The notes under the pieces: model-generated
The model's database searches: none
Told to the model about the DNA's origin: nothing
The model's input: the letters and a program-made list of their open reading frames with translations, nothing else
Translations under genes and position numbers: made by a program
Assembly: GCA_035510855.1 (NCBI GenBank)
Contig: DATKGG010000020.1
Location: forward strand, 1-17,845
Direction: 5' to 3'
DNA length: 17,845 bases
Source: Palsa-459 sp035510855
GTDB lineage: Bacteria > Actinomycetota > Acidimicrobiia > Acidimicrobiales > RAAP-2
Part shown: one piece after another, positions 1 to 16,115 of the stretch
Layout of the letters: each line of letters starts with the position of its first letter
Numbering within the stretch: the stretch's first letter is position 1

Positions 1-249
1 AGCCGCCGCGAGGTCGAGTCGATCCTGCACGTCAAGGCCGAGGGCGTCGAGGCGCCGACGAAGCGGAGCCGACCAGCCCACGAGTTCGAGCTCAACGAGA
101 CGGTGCGCATCAAGGAGGGTCCGTTCGCGGACTTCCCGGGCCACATCGCCGAGATCAACGAGGACCAGCTCAAGGTCAAGGTCCTCGTCGACATCTTCGG
201 GCGCGAGACGCCTGTCGAGCTCGAGTTCAGCCAAGTCGCGAAGCTCTAG
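1..249 (+). CDS. nusG: Transcription elongation/antitermination factor NusG, C-terminal part
   Basis: The first 82 codons in frame 1 end at TAG and read as the C-terminal KOW domain of NusG. The signature stretch is KEGPFADFPGHIAEINED, followed by VKVLVDIFGRETPVELEF and the typical end FSQVAKL. The KOW domain of NusG contacts NusE (S10) or Rho, while the missing N-terminal NGN domain binds the clamp of RNA polymerase. The start lies upstream of the window, so length and start cannot be judged. It stands 18 nt before rplK, the usual nusG-rplK-rplA arrangement, and is probably co-transcribed with it. Identity is clear from the motif and from context. Confidence 0.95.
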   Translation, partial: SRREVESILHVKAEGVEAPTKRSRPAHEFELNETVRIKEGPFADFPGHIAEINEDQLKVKVLVDIFGRETPVELEFSQVAKL

Positions 250-267
250 AAGAAAGAAGACACCACG

Positions 268-696
268 ATGCCGCCGAAGAAGGTCATGGCGATCGTCAAG
301 ATCCAGCTGGACGCGGGCGGGGCGACGCCCGCGCCGCCGGTCGGCACGGCCCTCGGGCCGCACGGGATCCAGACGATGGAGTTCTGCAAGCAGTACAACG
401 CCGCGACCGAGTCCATGCGCGGCTCGGTCATCCCCGTCGAGATCACGATCTTCGAGGATCGCTCGTTCACCTTCGTGCTCAAGACGTCGCCGACGCCGGT
501 CCTGCTCCGCCAGGCCGCGGGCGTGGAGAAGGGCGCGAGCTTGGCCGGCCGCGAGACCGTCGCCAAGGTGACCGCCGAGCAGGTCGCCGAGATCGCCAAG
601 ATGAAGCTCGTGGACCTCAACACCGACGACCTCGAGATGGCCAAGCTCCAGGTGGCGGGCACCGCCCGCTCCATGGGCATCGCGGTCGCGGAGTAG
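268..696 (+). CDS. rplK: 50S ribosomal protein L11
   Basis: The product is 142 residues, the normal L11 length. The N-terminal domain has the proline-rich PAPPVGTALGPHG segment (about residues 21-33) that faces the GTPase-associated centre and is the thiostrepton site in known L11 proteins. The C-terminal domain, which binds the 1070 region of 23S rRNA, follows with DRSFTFVLKTSPTP and ends in GTARSMGIAV. Pro replaces the Gln usually seen in the LGQHG motif. The ATG at 268 gives the standard N-terminus, and a purine-rich AAGAAAGAAG tract upstream serves as a modest ribosome binding site. rplA begins 9 nt downstream. Confidence 0.97.
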   Translation: MPPKKVMAIVKIQLDAGGATPAPPVGTALGPHGIQTMEFCKQYNAATESMRGSVIPVEITIFEDRSFTFVLKTSPTPVLLRQAAGVEKGASLAGRETVAKVTAEQVAEIAKMKLVDLNTDDLEMAKLQVAGTARSMGIAVAE

Positions 697-705
697 GAGA
701 CGACG

Positions 706-1425
706 ATGAAGCACTCCAAGCGCTACGACCAGGCTTCTGAGAAGGTCGACCCCGAGGCGCTCTTGTCGGTGCCCGTGGCGATCGATCGGGTGAAGGAGCT
801 CGCGACCGCGAAGTTCGACGAGACCGTCGAGCTTGCGGTGCGCCTCGGCGTCGACCCGCGCAAGGCGGACCAGATCGTCCGCGGGACGCTGTCGCTGCCC
901 GCGGGCTCGGGACGCTACGTCCGCATCGCGGTGTTCGCGGCCGGCGAGGCCGCCCAGGAGGCGCGCGACGCCGGTGCCGACGAGGTTGGCGCCGACGACC
1001 TCGTCGCCAAGGTCCGGGGCGGGTTCTTGGACTTCGACGTCGCGATCGCGACCCCGGACCTGATGGGCCAGGTGGGCGCGCTCGGTCGCGTGCTCGGGCC
1101 CCGTGGCCTTATGCCCAACCCGAAGACCGGGACCGTGACGACCGAGGTCGGCCGCGCTGTCGGCGAGTTCAAGGCGGGCCGCGTCGAGTACCGAACCGAC
1201 AAGGTCGGCAACGTGCACGTCCGCGTGGGCAAGGCATCCTTCGACCGCGAGGACCTCATCCGCAACGTGCACGCCGTCATCGACGAGCTCTCGAGGGTGA
1301 AGCCCTCCTCGTCGAAGGGCCGGTACCTGCTCAGCGTCACGGTCTCCCCGACCATGGGACCGGGGGTCAAGATCGACCCGTTGCACGCGCGCGAGGTCGA
1401 CGACGCCCTCGAGCCGGCGTCCTGA
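706..1425 (+). CDS. rplA: 50S ribosomal protein L1
   Basis: At 239 residues this is a full-length L1, the protein that forms the mobile L1 stalk near the E site. Recognisable family blocks are RGTLSLPAGSG, VRIAVFAAGEAA, LGPRGLMPNPKTGTVT (about residues 131-146) and EYRTDKVGNVHV. The ATG at 706 follows a TAGGAG ribosome binding site that includes the rplK stop, so translation is probably coupled to rplK. The stop is TGA, which is relevant because TGA also appears inside rpoC. In other bacteria L1 represses its own L11-L1 mRNA; I did not identify a copy of the rRNA-like target here. Confidence 0.97.
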   Translation: MKHSKRYDQASEKVDPEALLSVPVAIDRVKELATAKFDETVELAVRLGVDPRKADQIVRGTLSLPAGSGRYVRIAVFAAGEAAQEARDAGADEVGADDLVAKVRGGFLDFDVAIATPDLMGQVGALGRVLGPRGLMPNPKTGTVTTEVGRAVGEFKAGRVEYRTDKVGNVHVRVGKASFDREDLIRNVHAVIDELSRVKPSSSKGRYLLSVTVSPTMGPGVKIDPLHAREVDDALEPAS

Positions 1426-1427
1426 CC

Positions 1428-1457
1428 TTGTTGGGGTCCGAGGACCTGTAGTAGTTT
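1428..1457 (+). promoter_or_regulatory. Possible promoter for rplJ-rplL
   Basis: Just after the rplA stop, TTGTTG (1428-1433) is followed by an 18-nt spacer and TAGTTT (1452-1457), which fits the loose actinobacterial TTGNNN/TANNNT pattern. Transcription would start near 1464, just ahead of the folded rplJ leader. The -35 and -10 matches are only partial, and readthrough from rplK-rplA is equally possible. Confidence 0.35.
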
Positions 1458-1499
1458 CCACAGACCCGCGACCCCGGTCGCGACGATTGACCTAACGAC

Positions 1500-1593
1500 G
1501 CCGAAGACATCCGGTGCGGTTCGCCGCTCAAAGGGCCTGCAGGCCCGCCTGACGAGGTGGCTGGGGGCTCGCCCCTCGCCGGACGCCTTCGGC
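1500..1593 (+). promoter_or_regulatory. Folded rplJ leader, probable L10 autoregulatory element
   Basis: The sequence closes a multibranched domain. GCCGAAG (1500-1506) pairs with CTTCGGC (1587-1593), an internal loop ACAT/ACGC follows, and CCGGTG (1511-1516) pairs with CGCCGG (1577-1582) with one G-U pair. Inside lie hairpins at about 1516-1527 (TTCG loop), 1533-1546 (GGGCC/GGCCC), 1548-1557 (CCT/AGG) and 1564-1575 (GGGG/CCCC). The first of these competes for G1516 with the closing helix. Position directly upstream of rplJ, a kinked base helix and several hairpins are what is known of the L10 leader bound by L10-L12 complexes. I assign it on structure and position; a covariance-model search has not been done. 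A further hairpin (1467-1482, CGCGAC/GTCGCG) lies upstream, and CCGGG/CCCGG (1599-1615) sits just before the GGAGG ribosome binding site. Confidence 0.62.
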
Positions 1594-1625
1594 CCTGACC
1601 GGGCAGGTACCCCGGCGGAGGACTG

Positions 1626-2426
1626 ATGAGCGCGAACAGGGACGCAAAGACGCTGGTGGTCGACGAGGTCCGCACGCGCATGGACGAGTCGTCGGCGACG
1701 CTCGTGACCGAGTACCGGGGCCTGACGGTCGCGGAGATGGCCGCGCTGCGTCGCGCGCTGCGCTCAGTCGGGGGGGACTACAAGGTCTTCAAGAACACGC
1801 TCGTGCGGCGCGCCATCGAAGGCAGCGACCATGCCCGGCTGCTCGAGCTGCTCGAAGGCCCCACCGCGATCGCCTTCGTGCGCGGGGACGTGAGCGCCGT
1901 CGCCAAGGCGCTGCGAGACTTCTCGAAGGGTGCGCCGGCACTCATCGTGAGAGGCGGCGTCCTCGACGGGGTGCTTCTCGACGCCGCCGCCTTGGGCGCG
2001 CTCGCCGAGCTCCCGAGCCGAGACATGCTGCTGTCCATGTTCGCCGGCGCGCTGGCCGCGCCTATGCGCACGATGGCCGGGCTCTTCAAGGCCCTGCCCC
2101 AGAACCTCGCCTACGGGCTCGCCGCGCTGGTCGAGTCAAAGGGCGGGACCCGTATTGAGGCCGATGCCGGAAGCGCCACGAGCGAGGACGAGGCGCCGAG
2201 CGAGCAGAACGAGCAGAGCGGGGTCGACGACGGCACGCCGCCGGCCGCCGAGGCAGCAGCCGAGGCCCCCGCGGAGGCCGAGGGCGCGTCCGACGAGGCG
2301 CCCGCCGAGCCCGAAGTCGCATCCGAGGAGGCGCCCGAGCCCGAGCCGGATGCCCCGGCCGCGAGCGACGCGGCCGACGCCACCCCCTCATCCACCGACG
2401 ACGGCGCCGAGACGCCGGCGTCCTAG
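1626..2426 (+). CDS. rplJ: 50S ribosomal protein L10 with a long acidic C-terminal tail
   Basis: Residues 1-171 are a normal L10, the base of the L7/L12 stalk. TLVTEYRGLTVAEM (about 25-38) and YKVFKNTLVRRA (about 52-63) are family signatures. The alpha-helix that carries L7/L12 dimers falls at about 131-170. The usual protein ends near here at about 170-175 residues, whereas this one runs to 266. The extra 95 residues are almost only Ala, Glu, Asp, Pro, Ser, Thr and Gly, with about 27 acidic residues, and are probably disordered. The tail is in frame, with no sign of a frameshift or missed stop, and it ends 39 nt before rplL. The ATG at 1626 follows GGAGG (1617-1621) at a short 4-nt spacing. 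Confidence 0.96.
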   Translation: MSANRDAKTLVVDEVRTRMDESSATLVTEYRGLTVAEMAALRRALRSVGGDYKVFKNTLVRRAIEGSDHARLLELLEGPTAIAFVRGDVSAVAKALRDFSKGAPALIVRGGVLDGVLLDAAALGALAELPSRDMLLSMFAGALAAPMRTMAGLFKALPQNLAYGLAALVESKGGTRIEADAGSATSEDEAPSEQNEQSGVDDGTPPAAEAAAEAPAEAEGASDEAPAEPEVASEEAPEPEPDAPAASDAADATPSSTDDGAETPAS

Positions 2427-2465
2427 GTATTCGAACCGATCGAACGAGAAAGGAAGGCCACGCAA

Positions 2466-2858
2466 ATGGCTGGAACACTGACAAGGGACCAGATCCTCGA
2501 CGGCATCGCTGAGCTGTCCGTCTTGGAGCTCAGCGAGCTGCTGAAGGAGTTCGAGGAGCGCTTCGGGGTGACCGCGGCCGCGCCGGCCGCCGTCGCCGCC
2601 CCCGCCGCTGCGGGTGGCGACGCAGGTGGTGCCGAAGAGGAGGCGAAGAGCGAGTTCGACGTCATCCTCACCGCCGCAGGGGACAAGAAGATCCAGGTGA
2701 TCAAGGAGGTCCGCTCCCTCACCAGCCTCGGGCTGAAAGAGGCGAAGGACCTGGTCGACGGGGCACCCAAGCCGGTGCTCGAGCGCGCGTCGAAGGACGA
2801 CGCCGAGAAGGCGAAGGCGGCCCTGGAGGCTGCCGGCGCCACCGTCGAGCTCAAGTAG
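2466..2858 (+). CDS. rplL: 50S ribosomal protein L7/L12
   Basis: The 130-residue product has the three parts of L7/L12. There is an N-terminal dimerisation and L10-binding helix pair (about 1-35, with ELSELLKEFEERFGV), an Ala/Gly-rich hinge (about 37-58), and a C-terminal domain that recruits translational GTPases (FDVILTAAGDKKIQVIKEVR, then GLKEAKDLVDGAPK). The ATG at 2466 has a strong AAGGAAGG binding site 8 nt upstream, in keeping with L12 being made in several copies per ribosome. It forms the rplJ-rplL pair regulated through the leader upstream of rplJ. A strong hairpin follows 14 nt after the stop. Confidence 0.98.
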   Translation: MAGTLTRDQILDGIAELSVLELSELLKEFEERFGVTAAAPAAVAAPAAAGGDAGGAEEEAKSEFDVILTAAGDKKIQVIKEVRSLTSLGLKEAKDLVDGAPKPVLERASKDDAEKAKAALEAAGATVELK

Positions 2859-2872
2859 GCAGCGATGGAGCG

Positions 2873-2896
2873 CCCGCCCGGCCCGAGCCGGGCGGG
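2873..2896 (+). terminator. GC-rich hairpin between rplL and rpoB (terminator or attenuator)
   Basis: CCCGCCCGGC (2873-2882) pairs perfectly with GCCGGGCGGG (2887-2896) around a CCGA loop, ten G-C pairs, 14 nt after the rplL stop. No U-run follows, so termination would be of the U-less kind proposed in actinobacteria, or the hairpin could pause polymerase or shape an RNA end. A partial terminator at this place, lowering rpoBC relative to rplJL, is established in Escherichia coli; here that role is inferred. Confidence 0.6.
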
Positions 2897-2907
2897 GGCA
2901 GGGGTGC

Positions 2908-2936
2908 TTGACCTGCGACCCGGAGGTCCCTAGGGT
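2908..2936 (+). promoter_or_regulatory. Candidate rpoB promoter P1 (TTGACC-17-TAGGGT)
   Basis: TTGACC (2908-2913) and TAGGGT (2931-2936) are separated by exactly 17 nt and match the housekeeping sigma pattern of actinobacteria (TTGACN, TANNNT). Transcription would start near 2943 and leave about 200 nt of leader before rpoB. It lies just downstream of the rplL hairpin, as expected of an independent rpoBC promoter. Confidence 0.6.
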
Positions 2937-2979
2937 GCCGCCCAGTACGGGCGCGCCTCGGGGCGTCTGGCAGGGGGGG

Positions 2980-3008
2980 TTGTATTGACCCGCCCTGGCA
3001 GGTAGCAT
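2980..3008 (+). promoter_or_regulatory. Candidate rpoB promoter P2 (TTGTAT-17-TAGCAT)
   Basis: TTGTAT (2980-2985) and TAGCAT (3003-3008) are 17 nt apart. A better -35 word, TTGACC (2985-2990), overlaps it but would leave only 12 nt to the same -10. The TAGCAT box recurs upstream of rpsL at 10780. Start would be near 3015. It is weaker than P1 at the -35. Confidence 0.42.
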
Positions 3009-3035
3009 CCGACTTGCCGTGCTTCCATCGTCTGT

Positions 3036-3057
3036 CCCGTCACGCCCTTGTGGCGGG
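3036..3057 (+). promoter_or_regulatory. Hairpin in the rpoB leader
   Basis: CCCGTCAC (3036-3043) pairs with GTGGCGGG (3050-3057) over eight pairs including one G-U, with loop GCCCTT. It lies in the untranslated leader of either rpoB promoter, about 85 nt before the start codon. No U-run follows it directly. A role in transcript stability or control is possible but unproven. Confidence 0.35.
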
Positions 3058-3141
3058 TCTCGTCACGTCCCGGTGCCCGGCCCAGTCGCTTGAGCCCCGT
3101 TTTTCCGTCCCACCCGTCACCCCAAAAAGAGGAGAAGACCG

Positions 3142-10733
<7,592 letters not shown>

Positions 10734-10755
10734 GCGCCACCGACACGGGGACGGC

Positions 10756-10785
10756 TGGACGATGCCGGCCGTGCACGCCTAGCAT
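10756..10785 (+). promoter_or_regulatory. Possible promoter for rpsL-rpsG-fusA-tuf
   Basis: TGGACG (10756-10761) and TAGCAT (10780-10785) are 18 nt apart, in the 111-bp gap between rpoC and rpsL. The -10 word equals that of the second rpoB promoter candidate. Start would be near 10792, leaving about 53 nt of leader that contains a hairpin. The -35 match is four of six, so this is moderate evidence. Confidence 0.42.
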
Positions 10786-10790
10786 GGACT

Positions 10791-10818
10791 GTCCGCGCGT
10801 CGGCTCTCGTCGCGCGAC
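10791..10818 (+). promoter_or_regulatory. Hairpin ahead of rpsL
   Basis: GTCCGCGCG (10791-10799) can pair with CGCGCGAC (10811-10818) over eight pairs with one bulged C. It lies at the predicted 5' end of the str transcript, 13 nt before the AGGAGA binding site of rpsL. It may stabilise the transcript end or act as a weak terminator for rpoC readthrough; no U-run follows. Confidence 0.35.
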
Positions 10819-10844
10819 TCCCGCTGTACCCAGGAGATAGCCGC

Positions 10845-11216
10845 GTGCCCACGATCGCCCAGCTGGTCAGGAAAGGCCGGCAGGTCAAGACGTCCAAGAC
10901 CAAGACCCCCGCGCTCAAGGGCGCGCCCCAGCGCCGGGGGGTCTGCACGCGCGTCTACACGAACACCCCGAAGAAGCCGAACTCCGCGCTGCGCAAGGTC
11001 GCCCGCGTGCGCCTCACGAGCGGCGTCGAGATCACCGCGTACATCCCCGGCGTCGGCCACAACCTCCAGGAGCACTCGATCGTGCTCGTTCGCGGCGGCC
11101 GCGTCCGCGACCTGCCCGGTGTGCGCTACAAGATCATTCGAGGCGCGCTCGACACGTCGGGCGTGCGCGACCGCAAGCAGGCCCGCAGCCGCTACGGCGC
11201 GAAGCGGGAGTCCTAA
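10845..11216 (+). CDS. rpsL: 30S ribosomal protein S12, with Arg at position 88
   Basis: The 123-residue product is S12, which lines the decoding centre. It has the standard MPTIAQLVRKGR start, the TPKKPNSALRKVARV loop (Lys43 and Lys44 present) and the GGRVRDLPGVRYK loop, ending in QARSRYGAKRES. The second loop normally has Lys at position 88 (Mycobacterium numbering); here codon 11106-11108 is CGC, Arg, the same residue as the K88R streptomycin-resistance substitution known from Mycobacterium tuberculosis. The GTG start at 10845 has AGGAGA 7 nt upstream. The stop overlaps the rpsG start (TAATG), so the two are coupled. Confidence 0.97.
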   Translation: MPTIAQLVRKGRQVKTSKTKTPALKGAPQRRGVCTRVYTNTPKKPNSALRKVARVRLTSGVEITAYIPGVGHNLQEHSIVLVRGGRVRDLPGVRYKIIRGALDTSGVRDRKQARSRYGAKRES

Positions 11217-11686
11217 TGCCCCGTAACGGCCCCGCCACCCGCCGTGAGCTGATGCCCGACCCGGTCTACCGGTCGGTCCTCGTCACCCAGGTGATCAACA
11301 AGGTCCTCCAGCGCGGCAAGCGCACGGTGGCCGAGCGCATCGTCTACCAGGCGCTCGAGCAGGTCGCCGCCAAGACCGAGTCCGACGCGGTGTCGGTGCT
11401 CAAGCGCGCCGTCGAGAACGTCCGCCCCGAGCTCGAGGTCCGCTCGCGCCGCGTCGGTGGCGCGACCTACCAGGTCCCCGTCGACGTGCGCCCCCGGCGC
11501 GCCACGACGCTCGCGATCCGCTGGCTGACGAGCTTCGCCAAGGCCCGCCGCGAAAAGACCATGGCCGAGCGGCTCGCCAATGAGATCCTCGATGCCTCGA
11601 ACGGCATCGGCGCCGCGGCGAAGCGGCGCGAGGACATGCACAAGATGGCCGAGTCGAACAAGGCCTTCGCCCACTACCGCTGGTAA
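11216..11686 (+). CDS. rpsG: 30S ribosomal protein S7
   Basis: At 156 residues this has the exact usual length for S7, the primary binder that nucleates the head of the 30S subunit. The N-terminal MPRNGPATRRELMPDP, the RRVGGATYQVPVDVRP loop (about residues 78-93) and the end MAESNKAFAHYRW are family hallmarks. The ATG shares one base with the rpsL stop, and GGGAG lies 5 nt upstream inside rpsL. fusA starts 5 nt after its stop. In Escherichia coli S7 represses the str operon through the rpsL-rpsG gap; here there is no gap, so that element cannot be present in the same form. Confidence 0.98.
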   Translation: MPRNGPATRRELMPDPVYRSVLVTQVINKVLQRGKRTVAERIVYQALEQVAAKTESDAVSVLKRAVENVRPELEVRSRRVGGATYQVPVDVRPRRATTLAIRWLTSFAKARREKTMAERLANEILDASNGIGAAAKRREDMHKMAESNKAFAHYRW

Positions 11687-11691
11687 TCGCC

Positions 11692-13788
<2,097 letters not shown>

Positions 13789-13789
13789 C

Positions 13790-13805
13790 CCCGGGCACCC
13801 CCGGG
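13790..13805 (+). terminator. Short GC hairpin directly after fusA
   Basis: CCCGGG (13790-13795) pairs with CCCGGG (13800-13805) around CACC, starting 2 nt after the fusA stop. It has no U-run. It may mark an RNA processing or attenuation point that separates fusA from tuf, but it is short. Confidence 0.3.
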
Positions 13806-13846
13806 ACACATGGCCCGACCCGAAAGGGGGAGGTCGCCACGACAGC

Positions 13847-13866
13847 GGCGGGACGGAGGTCCCGCC
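13847..13866 (+). promoter_or_regulatory. Hairpin in the tuf leader
   Basis: GGCGGGAC (13847-13854) pairs perfectly with GTCCCGCC (13859-13866) around GGAG, eight pairs. It ends 9 nt before the AGGAG binding site (13876-13880) of tuf. EF-Tu is needed in large excess over EF-G, and structured fusA-tuf spacers often carry extra control or processing signals; that role here is inferred. No convincing promoter was seen in this 104-bp gap. Confidence 0.4.
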
Positions 13867-13892
13867 ACACAATCCAGGAGACGTTCTTCCAA

Positions 13893-15080
<1,188 letters not shown>

Positions 15081-15085
15081 TCGTC

Positions 15086-15415
15086 GTGGCCGCCGAGAGC
15101 TCCCGACAGAAGATCCGGATCAGGCTCAAGGCCTACGACCACATGATCCTCGACCAGTCGACGGCGAAGATCGTCCAGACCGTGCAGCGCACCAACGCGC
15201 GCGTCCAGGGGCCCGTGCCGCTGCCCACCGAGAAGCACCGCTACACGGTGATCCGCTCGCCGCACAAGTACAAGGACTCCCGCGAGCACTTCGAGATGCG
15301 GGTCCACAAGCGCCTGCTCGACATCGTCGACCACACGCCGAAGACCGTGGACTCCCTGCAGCGCCTCGATCTGCCCGCGGGCGTCGACATCGAGATCAAG
15401 ATCCGCCAGAGCTAG
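15086..15415 (+). CDS. rpsJ: 30S ribosomal protein S10 (NusE)
   Basis: The 109-residue product is S10, a protein of the 30S head that doubles as NusE in antitermination complexes with NusG and NusB. KIRIRLKAYDH, GPVPLPTEK, the conserved IRSPHKYKDSREHFEMR block and KTVDSLQRLDLPAGVDIEIK are unmistakable. The GTG at 15086 gives an N-terminus a few residues longer than usual; no ATG is placed sensibly, and there is no clear ribosome binding site, so translation probably relies on ribosomes ending at tuf. rpsJ normally heads the S10 operon just before rplC, but here it ends the tuf transcript and is separated from rplC by 700 bp. Confidence 0.97.
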   Translation: MAAESSRQKIRIRLKAYDHMILDQSTAKIVQTVQRTNARVQGPVPLPTEKHRYTVIRSPHKYKDSREHFEMRVHKRLLDIVDHTPKTVDSLQRLDLPAGVDIEIKIRQS

Positions 15416-15446
15416 CTGGCGTCTCGACCGGCCTGATCGCGGTGCG

Positions 15447-15905
15447 ATGAGTGACGCGAACGAGGCGGTCACCGCACGGTTCTGGGACGAGGTCTGGAAC
15501 AAGCGCGACCTTGGCGTGCTCGAGGAGCTGTTCCACCCTGACTTCGTCCTGCACCTCGCGGGCGTGTCGTTCTCGGGCATCGGGGCCATGCGCTCGTCGT
15601 TCTCGACCCAGTGGCTCGAGCCGTTCCCCGACCTCGCGGTCAGCACCGTCGTCGCGTTCAGCCACGATGACCTCGTGGCGGAGTCGCTCGTGTTCACCGG
15701 GACGCACTCGGGCACGGCGTTCCACCCGGGCCTCTTCCAGGCGAGGGGGCTGGCGGCGATCCCCGCGTCAGGGGCCGCGATCGAGTTCACGCAGACCTGC
15801 CTCACGCGTGTGGCGGACCGCCGCATCGTCGAGATGTGGGAGGACTTCGATCGGGTCCGGCTCTTCCTGCAGCTCGGCGTCGGCCTCGAGGTACCCTCGA
15901 GCTAA
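15447..15905 (+). CDS. SnoaL-like polyketide cyclase / ester cyclase family protein
   Basis: The 152-residue product looks like a small single-domain alpha+beta protein of the SnoaL/ester cyclase group (NTF2-like fold). Typical features are the start FWDEVWNKRDLGVLEELFHPDFVLH, then FPDL (60-63), FTGTHSG (83-89), the IPASGAAIEF segment (105-114) and the end IVEMWEDFDRVRLFLQLG (127-144). Acidic residues Asp133 and Asp135 lie where related proteins keep a catalytic or pocket Asp. Members cyclise or bind small molecules, and many have no known substrate. Nothing suggests a ribosomal role. No signal peptide or membrane segment is visible. The ATG at 15447 lies 31 nt after rpsJ without a clear binding site. 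Composition matches its neighbours, so any insertion here is not recent or came from a similar genome. Confidence 0.8.
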   Translation: MSDANEAVTARFWDEVWNKRDLGVLEELFHPDFVLHLAGVSFSGIGAMRSSFSTQWLEPFPDLAVSTVVAFSHDDLVAESLVFTGTHSGTAFHPGLFQARGLAAIPASGAAIEFTQTCLTRVADRRIVEMWEDFDRVRLFLQLGVGLEVPSS

Positions 15906-15941
15906 GCGAGCGTTGCCTGGCACGTTGGCGTGATCGTGGTG

Positions 15942-15947
15942 TAACCT
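15942..15947 (+). promoter_or_regulatory. Possible -10 box for the rplC operon
   Basis: TAACCT (15942-15947), preceded by GTG, fits the TANNNT pattern downstream of the SnoaL-like gene. TTG words at 15913 and 15925 stand at the wrong distance (23 and 11 nt), so no good -35 is seen. A start near 15954 would begin the transcript right at a small hairpin, CCGGTC/GACCGG (15954-15970). Confidence 0.3.
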
Positions 15948-16000
15948 GAGCGGCCGGTCTTGGCGACCGGATCCCTGCAATGGGGTTTGCAATAGACGTG

Positions 16001-16056
16001 CCCGAGCGCCCGGCAACGGGGACCTCGGTCCGAACCAGTCGAGCGCTCCGCTCGGG
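16001..16056 (+). promoter_or_regulatory. Candidate antiterminator pairing in the rplC leader
   Basis: CCCGAGCG (16001-16008) is a perfect complement of CGCTCGGG (16049-16056), which is also most of the 5' arm of the downstream 13-bp hairpin. The two pairings are mutually exclusive. The stretch between includes CCCG-GCAA-CGGG (16009-16020), a GNRA-tetraloop hairpin, and an alternative GGAC/GTCC stem (16020-16031). This is the classic layout of a transcription attenuator. Whether a protein (for example L3 or L4), an ion or ribosome movement controls it cannot be seen. Confidence 0.5.
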
Positions 16057-16073
16057 GACACCCGAGCGGAGCG
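16044..16073 (+). terminator. Perfect 13-bp hairpin in the rplC leader (candidate attenuator)
   Basis: The arm 16044-16056 (CGCTCCGCTCGGG) pairs with 16061-16073 without mismatch around a GACA loop. It is followed by TCTGTGTGT, T-rich for this genome but not a true U-run. It lies 42 nt before the rplC start and stays clear of the ribosome binding site, so acting on transcription is more likely than blocking translation. It could also simply terminate the upstream rpsJ/SnoaL transcript. Confidence 0.6.
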
Positions 16074-16115
16074 TCTGTGTGTGGGTGAGTCCCGCGCCAG
16101 GAAGAGAGAAGGAAC

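Noticed and set aside
2155..2481. 108-codon plus-strand frame over the rplJ tail
   Set aside because: An Arg/Pro-rich shifted reading of the low-complexity acidic tail; the L10 frame itself is continuous to its stop.
15451..15933. 160-codon plus-strand frame overlapping the SnoaL-like gene
   Set aside because: Ser/Arg/Thr-rich shifted frame; the 15447-15905 frame has recognisable family motifs.
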